Source of the DNA: an uncultured Nitrospira sp.
GTDB taxonomy: Bacteria > Nitrospirota > Nitrospiria > Nitrospirales > Nitrospiraceae
Length of the DNA: 37,242 nucleotides
Direction: 5' to 3'
NCBI GenBank assembly: GCA_902500825.1
Contig: CABVRX010000032.1
Coordinates: 1 to 37,242 of the forward strand
In this document: positions 17,397 through 26,080 of the stretch, piece by piece
Position numbering within the stretch: position 1 is the first letter of the stretch
Layout: each line of letters opens with the position of its first letter
Made by a program: the position numbers and the translations under genes
Notes under the pieces: generated by a model
Told to the model about the DNA's origin: nothing
The model's input: the letters and a program-made list of their open reading frames with translations, nothing else
Database searches by the model: none

Positions 17397-18105
17397 GTGA
17401 GCGATGACTCGCCAAGAACTGCAATGAGTACTTCGCACACCATGTCAAAGAAATAATATGGCCTAGCAGCCATGGTTTCTGCTGGTTCATGTTTCGCATG
17501 AGCGCTCATGGCTCCTCGCTCTTACCACTCTCCCTGGTGGAGAACTTGTTGACTTAGATTGGGACGTCCGCTGAAGGCAAGAACTGATCGAGCTTGCGGA
17601 TCGCCGCGTGCTCCAGATCAGGTTAGACTATACCTTTCTCCTTACCGAGTTGTCCACAAAAGCATGCAGCTCATCGATGACGACACGTTGGGCCGCCTCT
17701 GCACAATGATTCGACACGCGTAAATGTGTAGTTGTTTCAGCATGGTGTTACAGCAAAATAATTGCCAGGATAGGAATTCTTTGCTACTCGCTAATTTCCT
17801 TGAAAGTTCTAATATCAGAACTGAGCGAAATGGTCCCTGGACATATCCAAGTGTAGGTGTTCCCTTCAGCAGGTACGTCCCCTGACAATCAAGTCAACCG
17901 AGTGGTTCTTGCGCCTGAATTGACCTGAGCTATCGATACCTAGCGACTGATGCAGATGATTGTCTGTACCACTGCGTGCGTTCAGATGGATCCGGCGTGG
18001 TTCTCAAAAATATCTGAAGGTGTGTTGCGCTCTTCTTTGAGACGACCAAAACATCGCACCATGTGGCATGTAGGATGAAGTAGGGGAGGTAAGTCCATAT
18101 CGCTC
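17397..18105. other. Spacer with relic sequence and a palindrome
   Basis: About 700 bases without an intact gene. It contains the decayed oxidoreductase fragment described separately (17536-17745) and a perfect 14-bp palindrome, CATGAGCGCTCATG, at 17497-17510, flanked by a further AGCCATG/CATGGCT inverted pair (17468-17474 and 17507-17513). No T-run follows, so a terminator is not claimed. The remaining part up to 18105 shows nothing I can identify. Confidence 0.6.
17536..17745 (+). pseudogene. Decayed fragment of a Gfo/Idh/MocA oxidoreductase
   Basis: This stretch aligns by eye with 20055-20261 inside the intact oxidoreductase gene at 19781. From 17584 to 17745 I count roughly 80% identical bases, including the shared run GCAGCTCATCGATGA and the 17-base run CACGTTGGGCCGCCTCT. 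At least two single-base deletions break the frame. The match fades upstream of about 17565, though GTGGAGAA at 17537-17544 still corresponds, and it stops after the shared TTTCAGCATG. The ends of the gene are missing. It is a remnant of an older duplicate or of an earlier version of the locus. Confidence 0.8.
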
Positions 18106-19068
18106 ATGATGAACCTATACTATTTTCTGAAGCCGGTCATCCCGTGGGCCATTAGAATACGAGCCCGACGCCTGATTGCCAATCGACTGCGCAGACAGTT
18201 CAGCGGTGCCTGGCCTATTTTTCCGTCTGCATCGCGGCCGCCGGATGGCTGGCCTGGGTGGCCGAACGGGAAACAATTTGCTTTTGTCGTCACTCACGAT
18301 GTTGAGGGTGCGGGCGGGTTGGCACGGTGCCGGAAGCTGGCGGAACTGGACAAGGCATTCGGCATTCGTTCATCTTTCCATTTTGTTCCAGAGGGTGAGT
18401 ACAGCCTACCGGACTCGCTTCGAGCAGACCTTGAACAGGAAGGATTTGAAGTCGCTGTCCATGATCTGCACCACGATGGGACGCTGTATCGATCGTCACA
18501 ACATTTCCAAGCGCAGGCTCGCGAAATCAATCTATATATCCGGAAGTGGAAGAGCTCGGGCTTCCGGGCGGGCTTCATGTTTCATAATTTGGAATGGCTT
18601 CATGACCTCGATGCTCTCTACGATGCTTCGACCTTCGATATCGATCCATTCGAACCGCAACCGGATGGAGTCGGCACGATTTTCCCGTTCTGGGTTCAAC
18701 GTACCGGCTCGAAGGGCTACGTCGAACTTCCCTATACGCTTCCGCAGGACTCCACGCTGTTCGTGCTTCTGAAGGAAACAACAATTGACCTATGGACGAA
18801 GAAGCTTGATTGGGTGGCTTTGCACGGTGGCATGGCCTTGGTGATCGTCCATCCTGATTACCTTTCTTTTGATGGAAAACCACATTCCTCTGAATATCCG
18901 GTCGATCTGTATGAATGTCTTCTAAAGTACGTCATGACTCGTTACGGAGATACCTGTTGGTATGCTCTTCCGCGTGAGATCGCGACCTTCACGGCGCAGA
19001 TCAAGCCTCGACTCGTTCATGGCACACTCGCTTCCGATCGACGATCCGACGACGAGCGCATCACGTAA
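18106..19068 (+). CDS. Polysaccharide deacetylase family protein
   Basis: A 320-residue NodB-fold protein. THDVEG places the catalytic/metal Asp at residue 65, and HDLHHDG gives the His119-x3-His123 metal pair. Later segments (FRAGFMFHNLEWL, LVIVHPDYLSFDG) correspond to the family's C-terminal catalytic loops. These enzymes remove N- or O-acetyl groups from sugars using a metal. There is no clear signal peptide. The start is not firmly set: GGGGAGG lies 15-20 bases upstream of the tandem ATG codons at 18106 and 18109. It follows the relic-bearing spacer and precedes the tightly packed operon. It is distinct from the larger deacetylase at 6332. Confidence 0.82.
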   Translation: MMNLYYFLKPVIPWAIRIRARRLIANRLRRQFSGAWPIFPSASRPPDGWPGWPNGKQFAFVVTHDVEGAGGLARCRKLAELDKAFGIRSSFHFVPEGEYSLPDSLRADLEQEGFEVAVHDLHHDGTLYRSSQHFQAQAREINLYIRKWKSSGFRAGFMFHNLEWLHDLDALYDASTFDIDPFEPQPDGVGTIFPFWVQRTGSKGYVELPYTLPQDSTLFVLLKETTIDLWTKKLDWVALHGGMALVIVHPDYLSFDGKPHSSEYPVDLYECLLKYVMTRYGDTCWYALPREIATFTAQIKPRLVHGTLASDRRSDDERIT

Positions 19069-19246
19069 TTTCTCTGCCGAATGTCCCGCATCTGACATTG
19101 GCGACCATGCGATTTTTACACCGACGCTCCTACTCTTTCACTCTCGCACACACTAACCCCCGCGCCGTAATGTGATCGCTTAAAAGCGGGTTATCTCAAG
19201 GGCCTATCTTAGGGCAACATCGTTCCTCGTTTTTCACGACGCGCTC

Positions 19247-19750
19247 ATGCGCTCAGCAACTCTGTGGTGGAATAAACTTTCTTTCTTGGTTGGCCTGATG
19301 AAGGGCAACAAGCCTTCCTTTGTAGCAGACATCTATTCTGAAAAGGCATATCTCAGTCTCGTCTATCGAGAGTTCAAGCGTTCTGAGCGATCGGGTCATC
19401 TCTGTCGAATCCTGCTTATCTATTACACAAACGCTCAAGGACGAATTGTACCATTCAGATCCGACATTATCGACAAGACCATCTCGGCATTGTCCAGCAA
19501 TTGTCGCGATACCGACTACATAGGGTGGTATCGACAAGGCCTGATCTTGGGAGTCTTGTTGACGGCTCTACGGCCGGATTCTGCCAGAGATGGGTGCGAC
19601 AGCCTGAAGACCCGTTTGGTGGGCAGTTTACATAACGCACTGACTTTCATGGATGACCACTCCATTCAAATACGGGTGCTCGACCAAGATGAGCTCACAG
19701 CATTCAATCCATCCGGCCATCCTGCACGGTTTCCTGTTTCCAAAGACTAG
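19247..19750 (+). CDS. Stand-alone degenerate GGDEF-like domain protein
   Basis: A 167-residue protein resembling the N-terminal third of the sugar transferase at 20805. Both have a conserved basic helix (REFKRSERSG here, RERKRADRSG there), then a hydrophobic strand, a spacer, a DxxGW motif (DYIGWYRQGLILG here, DILGWFESSHVIG there) and a final strand. The pattern is that of GGDEF-like domains, but the GGDEF signature and so diguanylate cyclase activity are missing. It begins without a clear ribosome-binding site and lies 30 bases before the oxidoreductase gene. A regulatory role, perhaps in sensing a nucleotide or pairing with the sugar transferase, is inference. Confidence 0.6.
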   Translation: MRSATLWWNKLSFLVGLMKGNKPSFVADIYSEKAYLSLVYREFKRSERSGHLCRILLIYYTNAQGRIVPFRSDIIDKTISALSSNCRDTDYIGWYRQGLILGVLLTALRPDSARDGCDSLKTRLVGSLHNALTFMDDHSIQIRVLDQDELTAFNPSGHPARFPVSKD

Positions 19751-19780
19751 GTTCTGTAACCTCTTTCAAGGAGTGCAAAT

Positions 19781-20782
19781 ATGCTACGACTCGGTGTGAT
19801 CGGGTATGGGTATTGGGGCCCGAATGTGGTACGGAATTTCCTTGTGCATCACGACTGCAAAGTCGTCACGATCTGCGACAAGTCTCCCGCCGCATTGACT
19901 CGTGTGATGAGAGCGCACCCCGGCATCGGTGTGACGACTGACTCGGATGCCGTGCTTCTCGCCACGGATATCGATGCGGTGGCAATCGTGACTCCAGTGT
20001 CGTCCCACTACGAACTCGTCAAGAAAGCGCTTGAGAATGGGAAACACGTGTTTGTGGAGAAACCCTTTACCGCAACCTCCGCCGAAGCCGAGGACCTGAT
20101 AGAGATCGCGGAGCGCCGCGGACTCCAGATCATGGTCGACCATACCTTCCTCTTTACCGGAGTCGTCCGCAAAATCAAGCAGCTCATCGATGAGGGCACG
20201 TTGGGCCGCCTCTATTACTATGATTCGACGCGTGTGAATCTAGGGCTCTTTCAGCATGACGTGAACGTGCTCTGGGATCTCGCGCCGCATGACTTGTCCA
20301 TTATGGATTACCTCATTGGAGTCGAGCCCGAGTTGGTCGTGGCGACCGGCGGAGCTCACGTGAACAATCTCGAGAATATCGCCTACCTCACCGTGTATTT
20401 TCCCAACAACGTCCTGGCCCATATCAACGTCAATTGGCTCTCACCCGTGAAAATGCGCACGACGCTGGTCGGTGGCCAAAAGCGAATGCTGGTCTGGAAT
20501 GATCTTGATCTGGCGGAAAAACTCCGCGTCTACGATAAGGGCGCCGACATCAAGAGTGAATCGGGAATGCATGCGGCCTTGGTCAGCTACAGGACCGGGG
20601 ATATGTACGCGCCGAAGATCGAAGAGGCCGAAGCGCTGAAGGTGGAGACTCGCTATTTCCTGGACTGCATTACGAACGGAACGAAACCGATCAACGATGG
20701 GCTGGCCGGGCTGCGAGTCGTGCGCATTCTCGAAGCGGCCGAACAGTCGCTCAATCAGCACAAGGAGATAGTATTGGCCTAG
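19781..20782 (+). CDS. Gfo/Idh/MocA family NAD(P)-dependent oxidoreductase
   Basis: A 333-residue dehydrogenase with the Rossmann motif GVIGYGYWGPNVVRNF at the N-terminus and the family EKP motif (FVEKPF) with Lys94. The C-terminal substrate domain includes DLAPHDLSIMDYLIG. In polysaccharide loci such enzymes oxidise or reduce nucleotide sugars, often at C3 (WlbA-like), as a step to amino or deoxy sugars. AAGGAG lies close before the ATG. It sits between the GGDEF-like protein and the sugar transferase, 22 bases from the latter. A decayed copy of its middle lies at 17.5-17.7 kb. The nucleotide-sugar substrate is not determined. Confidence 0.88.
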   Translation: MLRLGVIGYGYWGPNVVRNFLVHHDCKVVTICDKSPAALTRVMRAHPGIGVTTDSDAVLLATDIDAVAIVTPVSSHYELVKKALENGKHVFVEKPFTATSAEAEDLIEIAERRGLQIMVDHTFLFTGVVRKIKQLIDEGTLGRLYYYDSTRVNLGLFQHDVNVLWDLAPHDLSIMDYLIGVEPELVVATGGAHVNNLENIAYLTVYFPNNVLAHINVNWLSPVKMRTTLVGGQKRMLVWNDLDLAEKLRVYDKGADIKSESGMHAALVSYRTGDMYAPKIEEAEALKVETRYFLDCITNGTKPINDGLAGLRVVRILEAAEQSLNQHKEIVLA

Positions 20783-20804
20783 GCTTCAGGGGAAGGGACA
20801 GAGG

Positions 20805-21926
20805 ATGAAGGATGAGAGGACAATCACGCACGAGGCCGTCGACATGACGGGACAATGCCCGAAGCTGCTCGACGAACAGCTCTTCAAACAAGCGATCACG
20901 CGAGAACGGAAGCGTGCGGATCGCTCCGGACTGGCCATGGTCCTATTGTTGGTCGGCCTTCCGAACAGATCAGGAGAGCAGGGAAGGGTTGACGATACTG
21001 TCGTTAAGAACGCTTTGTCGGCGGTCACTTCGGAGCTTGATATTTTGGGTTGGTTTGAATCGTCGCATGTCATCGGTCTGATTGTGTCCGAGATCGACCC
21101 CGCCGGCTTGACCGGAACCTGCGACCGGCTGGAAAGCACATTCCAGAACGCGATCGCGCTTCAGGGTAATGAGGAGCTTGCGAAACACTTCTCACTCAGG
21201 ATGCGCGTGTATCCGGAACCGACCACATCAAACGAGAAGCAGGTGTGTCCCATGGATCCACTGTTATACCCCGACCTTTCGGCGACCCAGTCTGCCGTCC
21301 AGAATTTTTTGATCCTCAAACGAGGCATGGACATTGTGTTCAGTGCCCTACTGTTGATCCTATTGTTGCCGGTGTTCGCCCTCATCGCTGCAATTGTCAG
21401 GCTGTCGTCGCCCGGACCGGTCCTATTCAAGCAAATGCGCATCGGGTATCTGATGACGCCTTTCACGATGTGCAAGTTCCGAACGATGTATGCCACGACG
21501 GATCACCAGGTCCACCACGACTATGTGAGCTGGTTCATCACTGCCAGTGACCAGACGCAGAAGCCGCCCGTCTTCAAGCTCACGAACGATACCAGGATCA
21601 CTCCCATCGGCCGGTTTCTCCGCAGAACGAGCATTGATGAGTTGCCTCAGCTCTGGAATGTGTTGATCGGTGACATGTCTCTGGTGGGACCACGGCCGCC
21701 GCTTCCGTATGAACTGCAACAATACAAGCCCTGGCACAGAGGTCGCGTGTTGGAAGCCAAACCGGGCATGACCGGCCTCTGGCAAGTCGTCGGCCGGAGT
21801 CGGACCACCTTCGACGAGATGGTGCGTCTCGACTTACGATACGCCAGGACCATGTCTCTGTGGTCCGACATCAAGATCCTGCTTGCGACGCCTGCGGCGG
21901 TCATTACCGGCAAGGGGGCTTGCTAA
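20805..21926 (+). CDS. Priming sugar transferase with N-terminal GGDEF-like domain
   Basis: A 373-residue protein. Residues 20 to about 140 form a degenerate GGDEF-like domain related to the protein at 19247. Residues 165-373 form a bacterial sugar-1-phosphate transferase of the WcaJ/WbaP C-terminal type. KRGMDIVFSALLLILLLPVF marks the membrane anchor, followed by KFRTMY, then DELPQLWNVLIGDMSLVGPRPP and PGMTGLWQV, all hallmark motifs. It should transfer a sugar phosphate to undecaprenyl phosphate on the cytoplasmic face, starting each repeat unit. The usual extra N-terminal membrane helices are replaced by the soluble regulatory-looking domain. The domain fusion suggests control of the priming step. 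Confidence 0.9.
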   Translation: MKDERTITHEAVDMTGQCPKLLDEQLFKQAITRERKRADRSGLAMVLLLVGLPNRSGEQGRVDDTVVKNALSAVTSELDILGWFESSHVIGLIVSEIDPAGLTGTCDRLESTFQNAIALQGNEELAKHFSLRMRVYPEPTTSNEKQVCPMDPLLYPDLSATQSAVQNFLILKRGMDIVFSALLLILLLPVFALIAAIVRLSSPGPVLFKQMRIGYLMTPFTMCKFRTMYATTDHQVHHDYVSWFITASDQTQKPPVFKLTNDTRITPIGRFLRRTSIDELPQLWNVLIGDMSLVGPRPPLPYELQQYKPWHRGRVLEAKPGMTGLWQVVGRSRTTFDEMVRLDLRYARTMSLWSDIKILLATPAAVITGKGAC

Positions 21927-22016
21927 GGAGCATTCAATTTGGCCGTGGTGCCGAAGCGCCTCCTTCGAAGTAATGCACCGTTATCCTGCTCAGACTGTAT
22001 TACGGAGTAATCATTG

Positions 22017-22655
22017 ATGATGCGTTGGGTATTGAGAGGAGGCAGTGTCGCTATTCTAGCAACCATAGTTTTATTTGTCTCAGCCATACACGATTTCCTT
22101 GCTATCAATGATCCCGTTCAAGCCAATGTTCTCGTCGTCGAAGGCTGGGCCTGGGAATCGTCGGCGATGAAAGAAGCTGCCGGCGAATTCAATCGAGGAA
22201 GATATGACGTCGTGATCACGGTCGGTGTTCTCCCACGCGCGCAAGAAAGTGGATCAATGCAAGAGAACTTTGCCGAGCTGGCTGCCAAAGAGCTGAGAAA
22301 GCTCGGTGTGGATGCCCAAGCTATCCAGGTGCTTGCGGTTCCCCATGTTGACTGGCATCGCACCTATGCATCCGCTTTGGCCGTCAAACACTGGCTGGCC
22401 GGTTCAAAGACCGATATCGTAGGGATCAATGTTGTGACCCTCGGGGCACATGCGAGAAAGAGCCTGGTGTTGTTCAAGCGTGCTTTGGGTCAGAGTGTTG
22501 CCGTCGGCGTGATTGCAGGCGCCGAAAACGCGTACGACCCTGAACGATGGTGGCTCTCTGTGAGCGGGATTTATACGGTGCTACGAAAAGCGATCGGTTA
22601 CCTCTATGCGGAGTGGTGGCCTCTACCGGATGATCTGCCTGCATCCACCCTGTAG
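22017..22655 (+). CDS. YdcF/SanA-like (DUF218) membrane-anchored protein
   Basis: A 212-residue protein with one N-terminal hydrophobic anchor (about residues 9-25) followed by NVLVVEGWAWESSAMKEAA, the conserved opening of YdcF/SanA-family proteins. YDVVITVGV and GINVVTLGAHARKSLVLF follow. The family includes ElyC and SanA, envelope proteins tied to peptidoglycan and lipid-carrier functions, but the chemistry is unsettled. The ATG at 22017 follows GGAG at 22004-22007; a TTG three bases earlier is less likely. It sits between the priming transferase and the KAS III gene, so it may act on an undecaprenyl-linked intermediate; this is inferred from position. Confidence 0.7.
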   Translation: MMRWVLRGGSVAILATIVLFVSAIHDFLAINDPVQANVLVVEGWAWESSAMKEAAGEFNRGRYDVVITVGVLPRAQESGSMQENFAELAAKELRKLGVDAQAIQVLAVPHVDWHRTYASALAVKHWLAGSKTDIVGINVVTLGAHARKSLVLFKRALGQSVAVGVIAGAENAYDPERWWLSVSGIYTVLRKAIGYLYAEWWPLPDDLPASTL

Positions 22656-22679
22656 AGGCGTTGCTTGGAGGGAAGTAAG

Positions 22680-23729
22680 ATGGCGGTCGTCAAGACAACC
22701 GGAGCCAGGATTGCGGCGATTTGCACCTGCTTGCCGACCAGGCGATTCGACAACCTGACGGATTCTTCTGCATTTACGGAAGAGGAAATCCGCAAAGTGA
22801 CGGGTATGGCCGGGGTATCAAGCCGGCGCGTGGCAGGGGAGACCATTTGCAGCAGCGATCTCTGTATCGCTGCGGCGCAACGCCTATTCGACCGGCTGGA
22901 GTGGCATCCGGAGTCTATCGATGCCGTAATCATGGTGACGCAGACTCCCGACTACTTCCTACCGTCCACCGCCTGCGTGGTTCATTACCGTCTGAAACTC
23001 GCCGACCATTGTGCCGCATTTGACGTGGGGCTCGGTTGCTCCGGCTTTCCGTACGGCATGTGGTTGGCCGCCATGATGCTCCAAGGCGGCGGTATGCGCA
23101 GAGTGCTGTTGCTGCACGGTGAAACGCCGACCCGCTTTTCCGATCAATCCGATCGTTCCGTGTCCCTGCTGTTCGGCGATGCCGGTTCGGCCACTGCGTT
23201 GGAGACGACCGATGTCGCCGGGTCGACATGGCACTATGCGTTGCATTCCGACGGGAGTGGATACAACTCCATGATCGTCGAATCCGGCGGTTTCCGGGAT
23301 CGTTTTGGACAGGACCTGCATAAACATTGCGTCTCGATGAACGGCGCTCTCATCTTCAACTTCACGATCAAGCGGGTACCCTCGTTGATCGATGAGACCT
23401 TGAAGGCTGCGGCGATGGGCACCGACGATATCGACTACTTCATTTTTCATCAATCCAATCAATTCATCATGAAACATCTATGCGCGAAACAATCGCTTCC
23501 TTCTGAGAAGATTCCTATCATCCTTCGAGATTTCGGCAATACCGGCGGCGCATCGATTCCCTTGGCCATGACACAGGGAAACCTCACAAGGCCGGAGGAT
23601 CGTCCACTCCGCCTGATGTTGTTGGGGTACGGTGTCGGTCTCTCCTGGGGGTCGGCGCTTGTCGATTTGGACGCGAAGGCCATCCTAGATTCTGTGGAGT
23701 TGGATAATACGTCACAGGTATCGGCATGA
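22680..23729 (+). CDS. 3-oxoacyl-ACP synthase III (KAS III, FabH-like)
   Basis: A 349-residue thiolase-fold condensing enzyme. The catalytic triad of KAS III enzymes is complete: Cys120 in GLGCSGFPYG, His257 in FIFHQSNQF and Asn287 in FGNTGGASIPLA. KAS III condenses an acyl-CoA starter with malonyl-ACP and so begins an acyl chain. I prefer the ATG at 22680, preceded by GGAGGGAA, to the TTG at 22665. Its stop overlaps the next start (ATGA at 23726). It opens a run of genes for a complete reductive cycle. Its presence in a polysaccharide locus, away from housekeeping fatty-acid genes, points to a dedicated short acyl product. Confidence 0.9.
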   Translation: MAVVKTTGARIAAICTCLPTRRFDNLTDSSAFTEEEIRKVTGMAGVSSRRVAGETICSSDLCIAAAQRLFDRLEWHPESIDAVIMVTQTPDYFLPSTACVVHYRLKLADHCAAFDVGLGCSGFPYGMWLAAMMLQGGGMRRVLLLHGETPTRFSDQSDRSVSLLFGDAGSATALETTDVAGSTWHYALHSDGSGYNSMIVESGGFRDRFGQDLHKHCVSMNGALIFNFTIKRVPSLIDETLKAAAMGTDDIDYFIFHQSNQFIMKHLCAKQSLPSEKIPIILRDFGNTGGASIPLAMTQGNLTRPEDRPLRLMLLGYGVGLSWGSALVDLDAKAILDSVELDNTSQVSA

Positions 23730-24493
23730 TCATTGACTCAGGGAAGGTCTTCGAGGGGAAAACGATCGTCGTATCTGGTGCCTCGTCGGGTATTGGACGG
23801 GCCGTCGCGATACAGCTGGCTCGACAAGGGGCGGGATTGGTCTTAATCGGGCGCAACCGAGATCGATTGGAGGACACGGCGCAACGGGCCGGTGCTCATG
23901 CCTGCCGGATCATCCAGTTGGATTTGACCGACGTGAGCGCGATCATGCCGGCAGTCAAGGAAGCTGCCTCTGCCGTAGGAAGGCTCTATGGGTTCTGTCA
24001 TGCGGCAGGCACGGTTGACACGCTTCCTTTGAGCGCCACGAGCCCCGAGGAGCTCCAGGCCATGATGCAGGTCAATTATGTGGCCGGGATGGAATTGGCC
24101 CGATCGGTGACTCGAAGGGATTTTCTCAACGAAGAGGGCGGTGCGGTTCTCTTTATTGCAGCCATCTACGGCCTCGTCGGCAAACCGGGCCAAATCGCCT
24201 ACAGTGGAAGCAAAGGTGCCGTCATTGCCGCGGCGAGGGCCATGGCCATCGAATTGGCGAGGCGGAATGTCCGTGTGAACGTGATTTCGCCCGGCATGGT
24301 GCGGACGGAAATGACCGAAAAGGCCATCGCCGGTCTTTCTACTCAACAGGTACAAGCGCTGAAAGATGCGCACCCTCTGGGATTCGGTAGCCCTGATGAT
24401 ATCGCGAATGCGGCTACGTTCCTGCTCTCTCCTCAGAGCAATTGGATTACCGGCGCCAACCTGGTGGTGGATGGAGGCTGTTCTGCCCAATAA
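23726..24493 (+). CDS. SDR oxidoreductase, FabG-like 3-oxoacyl-ACP reductase
   Basis: A 255-residue short-chain dehydrogenase with a cofactor motif SGASSGIGRA near residues 18-27 and the catalytic Tyr159-x3-Lys163 in AYSGSKGA. The C-terminus ends in GANLVVDGGC, as in FabG enzymes. It is translationally coupled to the KAS III gene through an ATGA overlap and is followed by an ACP, so the natural reading is reduction of the 3-oxoacyl group formed by that KAS III. A long open frame on the opposite strand (23843-24754) is a codon-composition shadow. A role on a sugar nucleotide cannot be excluded. Confidence 0.85.
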   Translation: MIIDSGKVFEGKTIVVSGASSGIGRAVAIQLARQGAGLVLIGRNRDRLEDTAQRAGAHACRIIQLDLTDVSAIMPAVKEAASAVGRLYGFCHAAGTVDTLPLSATSPEELQAMMQVNYVAGMELARSVTRRDFLNEEGGAVLFIAAIYGLVGKPGQIAYSGSKGAVIAAARAMAIELARRNVRVNVISPGMVRTEMTEKAIAGLSTQQVQALKDAHPLGFGSPDDIANAATFLLSPQSNWITGANLVVDGGCSAQ

Positions 24494-24521
24494 CACAATG
24501 GACGGACAGAAAGGAGTCATA

Positions 24522-24770
24522 ATGACACAGACTGAGGCGGTTGCTTGGATTGCACGGGTTTTTGAGACGGCTCCCGACCAGTTGACTCCCGATACCCATC
24601 GGGACAACGTGCCTGCATGGGATTCGCTCGGTGTCTTGACGTTGCTGGCCGGTCTGGATAGTGCCTTCGGCATCGTCCTGACGGATGAGGATATCCAGGC
24701 AGTCAAAACAGTCGGCGACATTTTGGATGTCATGAGACGACACGGAACGCTCACCTCGTCTCCTGCTTAA
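24522..24770 (+). CDS. Acyl carrier protein (first of two)
   Basis: An 82-residue acidic four-helix carrier protein. The phosphopantetheine site is Ser35 in AWDSLGVL, the D-S-L form common to ACPs. The ATG at 24522 is preceded by AAAGGAG at 24510-24516; an in-frame ATG at 24498 would add eight residues and lacks a comparable site. It lies 28 bases after the ketoreductase and 36 before the dehydratase, so it should be the shuttle for the intermediates of this module. It needs a phosphopantetheinyl transferase, not encoded here. Confidence 0.88.
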   Translation: MTQTEAVAWIARVFETAPDQLTPDTHRDNVPAWDSLGVLTLLAGLDSAFGIVLTDEDIQAVKTVGDILDVMRRHGTLTSSPA

Positions 24771-24806
24771 GATCACCCGGGCTCATGTATCACTCGTCGG
24801 TGTTTC

Positions 24807-25274
24807 ATGCGATTCATCCTCATCGATCGCATCCTTGAATTGGATCCGGGCAAACGGATCATTGCGATCAAGGTATTGCCCGCATCCGAAGAGTTATTTC
24901 GTGACCACTTTCCCGGCTTTCCGGTCGTTCCTGGAGTGATATTGACCGAGATGATGGCCCAGGCGGCGGGGCGGTGTCTCGACGCGGAAGGCACTCATCC
25001 AGGACGAGCGATGCTGGGCAAAATCAATGACGCCGGCTTTCGCGAATGGGTTAAGCCGGGTCAAGAGATTATCTTGCATGCGACGATCACCCAAAACCGC
25101 CCGACCTACGCGACAGCCGAGTGTTTTGCAGAGGTTGAAGGCAAGAAGGTCTGTTCCGCCGGGTTATTCTTCGTGTTTGCCGCGTATGAGCAATTGGCCG
25201 TCGGTTATCAGGACGACGTACTCCTCTCGTATTGGAAAGCCCATCCCAGCACAAGACCGAAAACGGCACGATGA
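24807..25274 (+). CDS. FabZ/FabA-like 3-hydroxyacyl-ACP dehydratase
   Basis: A 155-residue hot-dog-fold protein with the FabZ signature HFPGFPVVPGV and the catalytic pair His34 and Glu48, spaced 14 residues apart as in FabZ. It would dehydrate a 3-hydroxyacyl-ACP to the trans-2-enoyl form. The stop codon overlaps the ATG of the next gene (ATGA at 25271), which indicates translational coupling with the putative enoyl reductase. No strong ribosome-binding site is visible before its own ATG. Confidence 0.88.
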   Translation: MRFILIDRILELDPGKRIIAIKVLPASEELFRDHFPGFPVVPGVILTEMMAQAAGRCLDAEGTHPGRAMLGKINDAGFREWVKPGQEIILHATITQNRPTYATAECFAEVEGKKVCSAGLFFVFAAYEQLAVGYQDDVLLSYWKAHPSTRPKTAR

Positions 25275-26032
25275 GTCAAATGTTCTCGCTTGAGGGGAAA
25301 ACGTTCCTGATCACAGGAGGCACGCGTGGAATCGGCCGCGCTGTGTCTCTCCGATTTGCCCGCGCCGGCGCGACGGTCGTCTCCAACTATGTGCGTGACC
25401 AGAAGGCTGCCGATTCGCTCCTGGCTCAGGCGGAGGAAGAACGTTTGCGTCTGATGCTGTGTCGGGCCGACTTAACCATCGAGAAGGGTCTCGAAACTAT
25501 CGAGCAGCAGATGTCCGATTTGCTGGAGGGGTTCCATGGGTTGGTGCATTGCGCCGCGACCGGAGTCCATAAGCCCTTCGACGAACTGACTCTGCGGCAT
25601 TACGATTGGACGTTTGCGCTCAACGTACGTTCGTTCTTTGATTTGGTGAAACGACTGCTTCCCCGGTTTTCCCCAGGGGCGAGCATTGTGGCGGTCAGTT
25701 CGCAAGGTTCGTCGCGTGTGGTTCCGGCTTACTCGATCGTGGGGGCCACGAAAGGCGCGTTAGAATCCCTGGCCCGACACATGGCCGTCGAGTTGGCGCC
25801 CCGAGGGATTCGGGTCAATATCATCACGCCCGGCGCGGTCGCGACAGAGGCGTGGGCTTCCATGCCTGACGCCGAAGCTCGACTGGCGGATATGGCCAAG
25901 CGCGCGCCGCTTGGGCGGCTGGTTACCGCCGAAGAGGTTGCTCAAGCCGCCCATTTCCTTTGCTCTGATGCGGCTCAATCCATCATCGGCCAGACATTGA
26001 CGGTGGATGGGGGAGCTTGCTTACCCGTGTAG
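25271..26032 (+). CDS. SDR oxidoreductase, FabL-like enoyl-ACP reductase
   Basis: A 253-residue short-chain dehydrogenase. The cofactor motif TGGTRGIGRA sits at the N-terminus. The active site is Tyr154-x6-Lys161 (YSIVGATK), the spacing of enoyl-ACP reductases of the FabI/FabL type, not the Y-x3-K of ketoreductases. The segment after it (GALESLARHMAVELAP) and the ending IIGQTLTVDGG resemble Bacillus FabL as I recall it. It would reduce the enoyl product of the FabZ-like enzyme encoded just before it, completing one elongation cycle. I chose the ATG at 25271 over an in-frame start 39 bases upstream because of the ATGA overlap with the dehydratase stop. Confidence 0.78.
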   Translation: MSQMFSLEGKTFLITGGTRGIGRAVSLRFARAGATVVSNYVRDQKAADSLLAQAEEERLRLMLCRADLTIEKGLETIEQQMSDLLEGFHGLVHCAATGVHKPFDELTLRHYDWTFALNVRSFFDLVKRLLPRFSPGASIVAVSSQGSSRVVPAYSIVGATKGALESLARHMAVELAPRGIRVNIITPGAVATEAWASMPDAEARLADMAKRAPLGRLVTAEEVAQAAHFLCSDAAQSIIGQTLTVDGGACLPV

Positions 26033-26080
26033 GCACGCTGATCAATCCCGGAAAATCCGGTTCACTCTCGCGAGCACGAC

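Noticed and set aside
17468..17513. Nested inverted repeats around CATGAGCGCTCATG as a terminator
   Set aside because: No run of T follows and the arms are short; it may simply be a chance palindrome or a protein site.
17766..17782. CAGGATAGGAATTCTT as a third copy of the 15-bp box
   Set aside because: It needs an inserted base and further mismatches, and no sigma-54-like promoter follows it.
18068..18084. TGGCATGTAGGATGAAG as a sigma-54 promoter before the second deacetylase
   Set aside because: The -12 position reads GA instead of GC, and no copy of the 15-bp box is nearby.
23843..24754. A 303-codon open frame on the minus strand
   Set aside because: It lies antisense to the SDR and ACP genes, whose catalytic motifs are clear, shows no family motif and has no ribosome-binding site; high-GC codon usage explains it.
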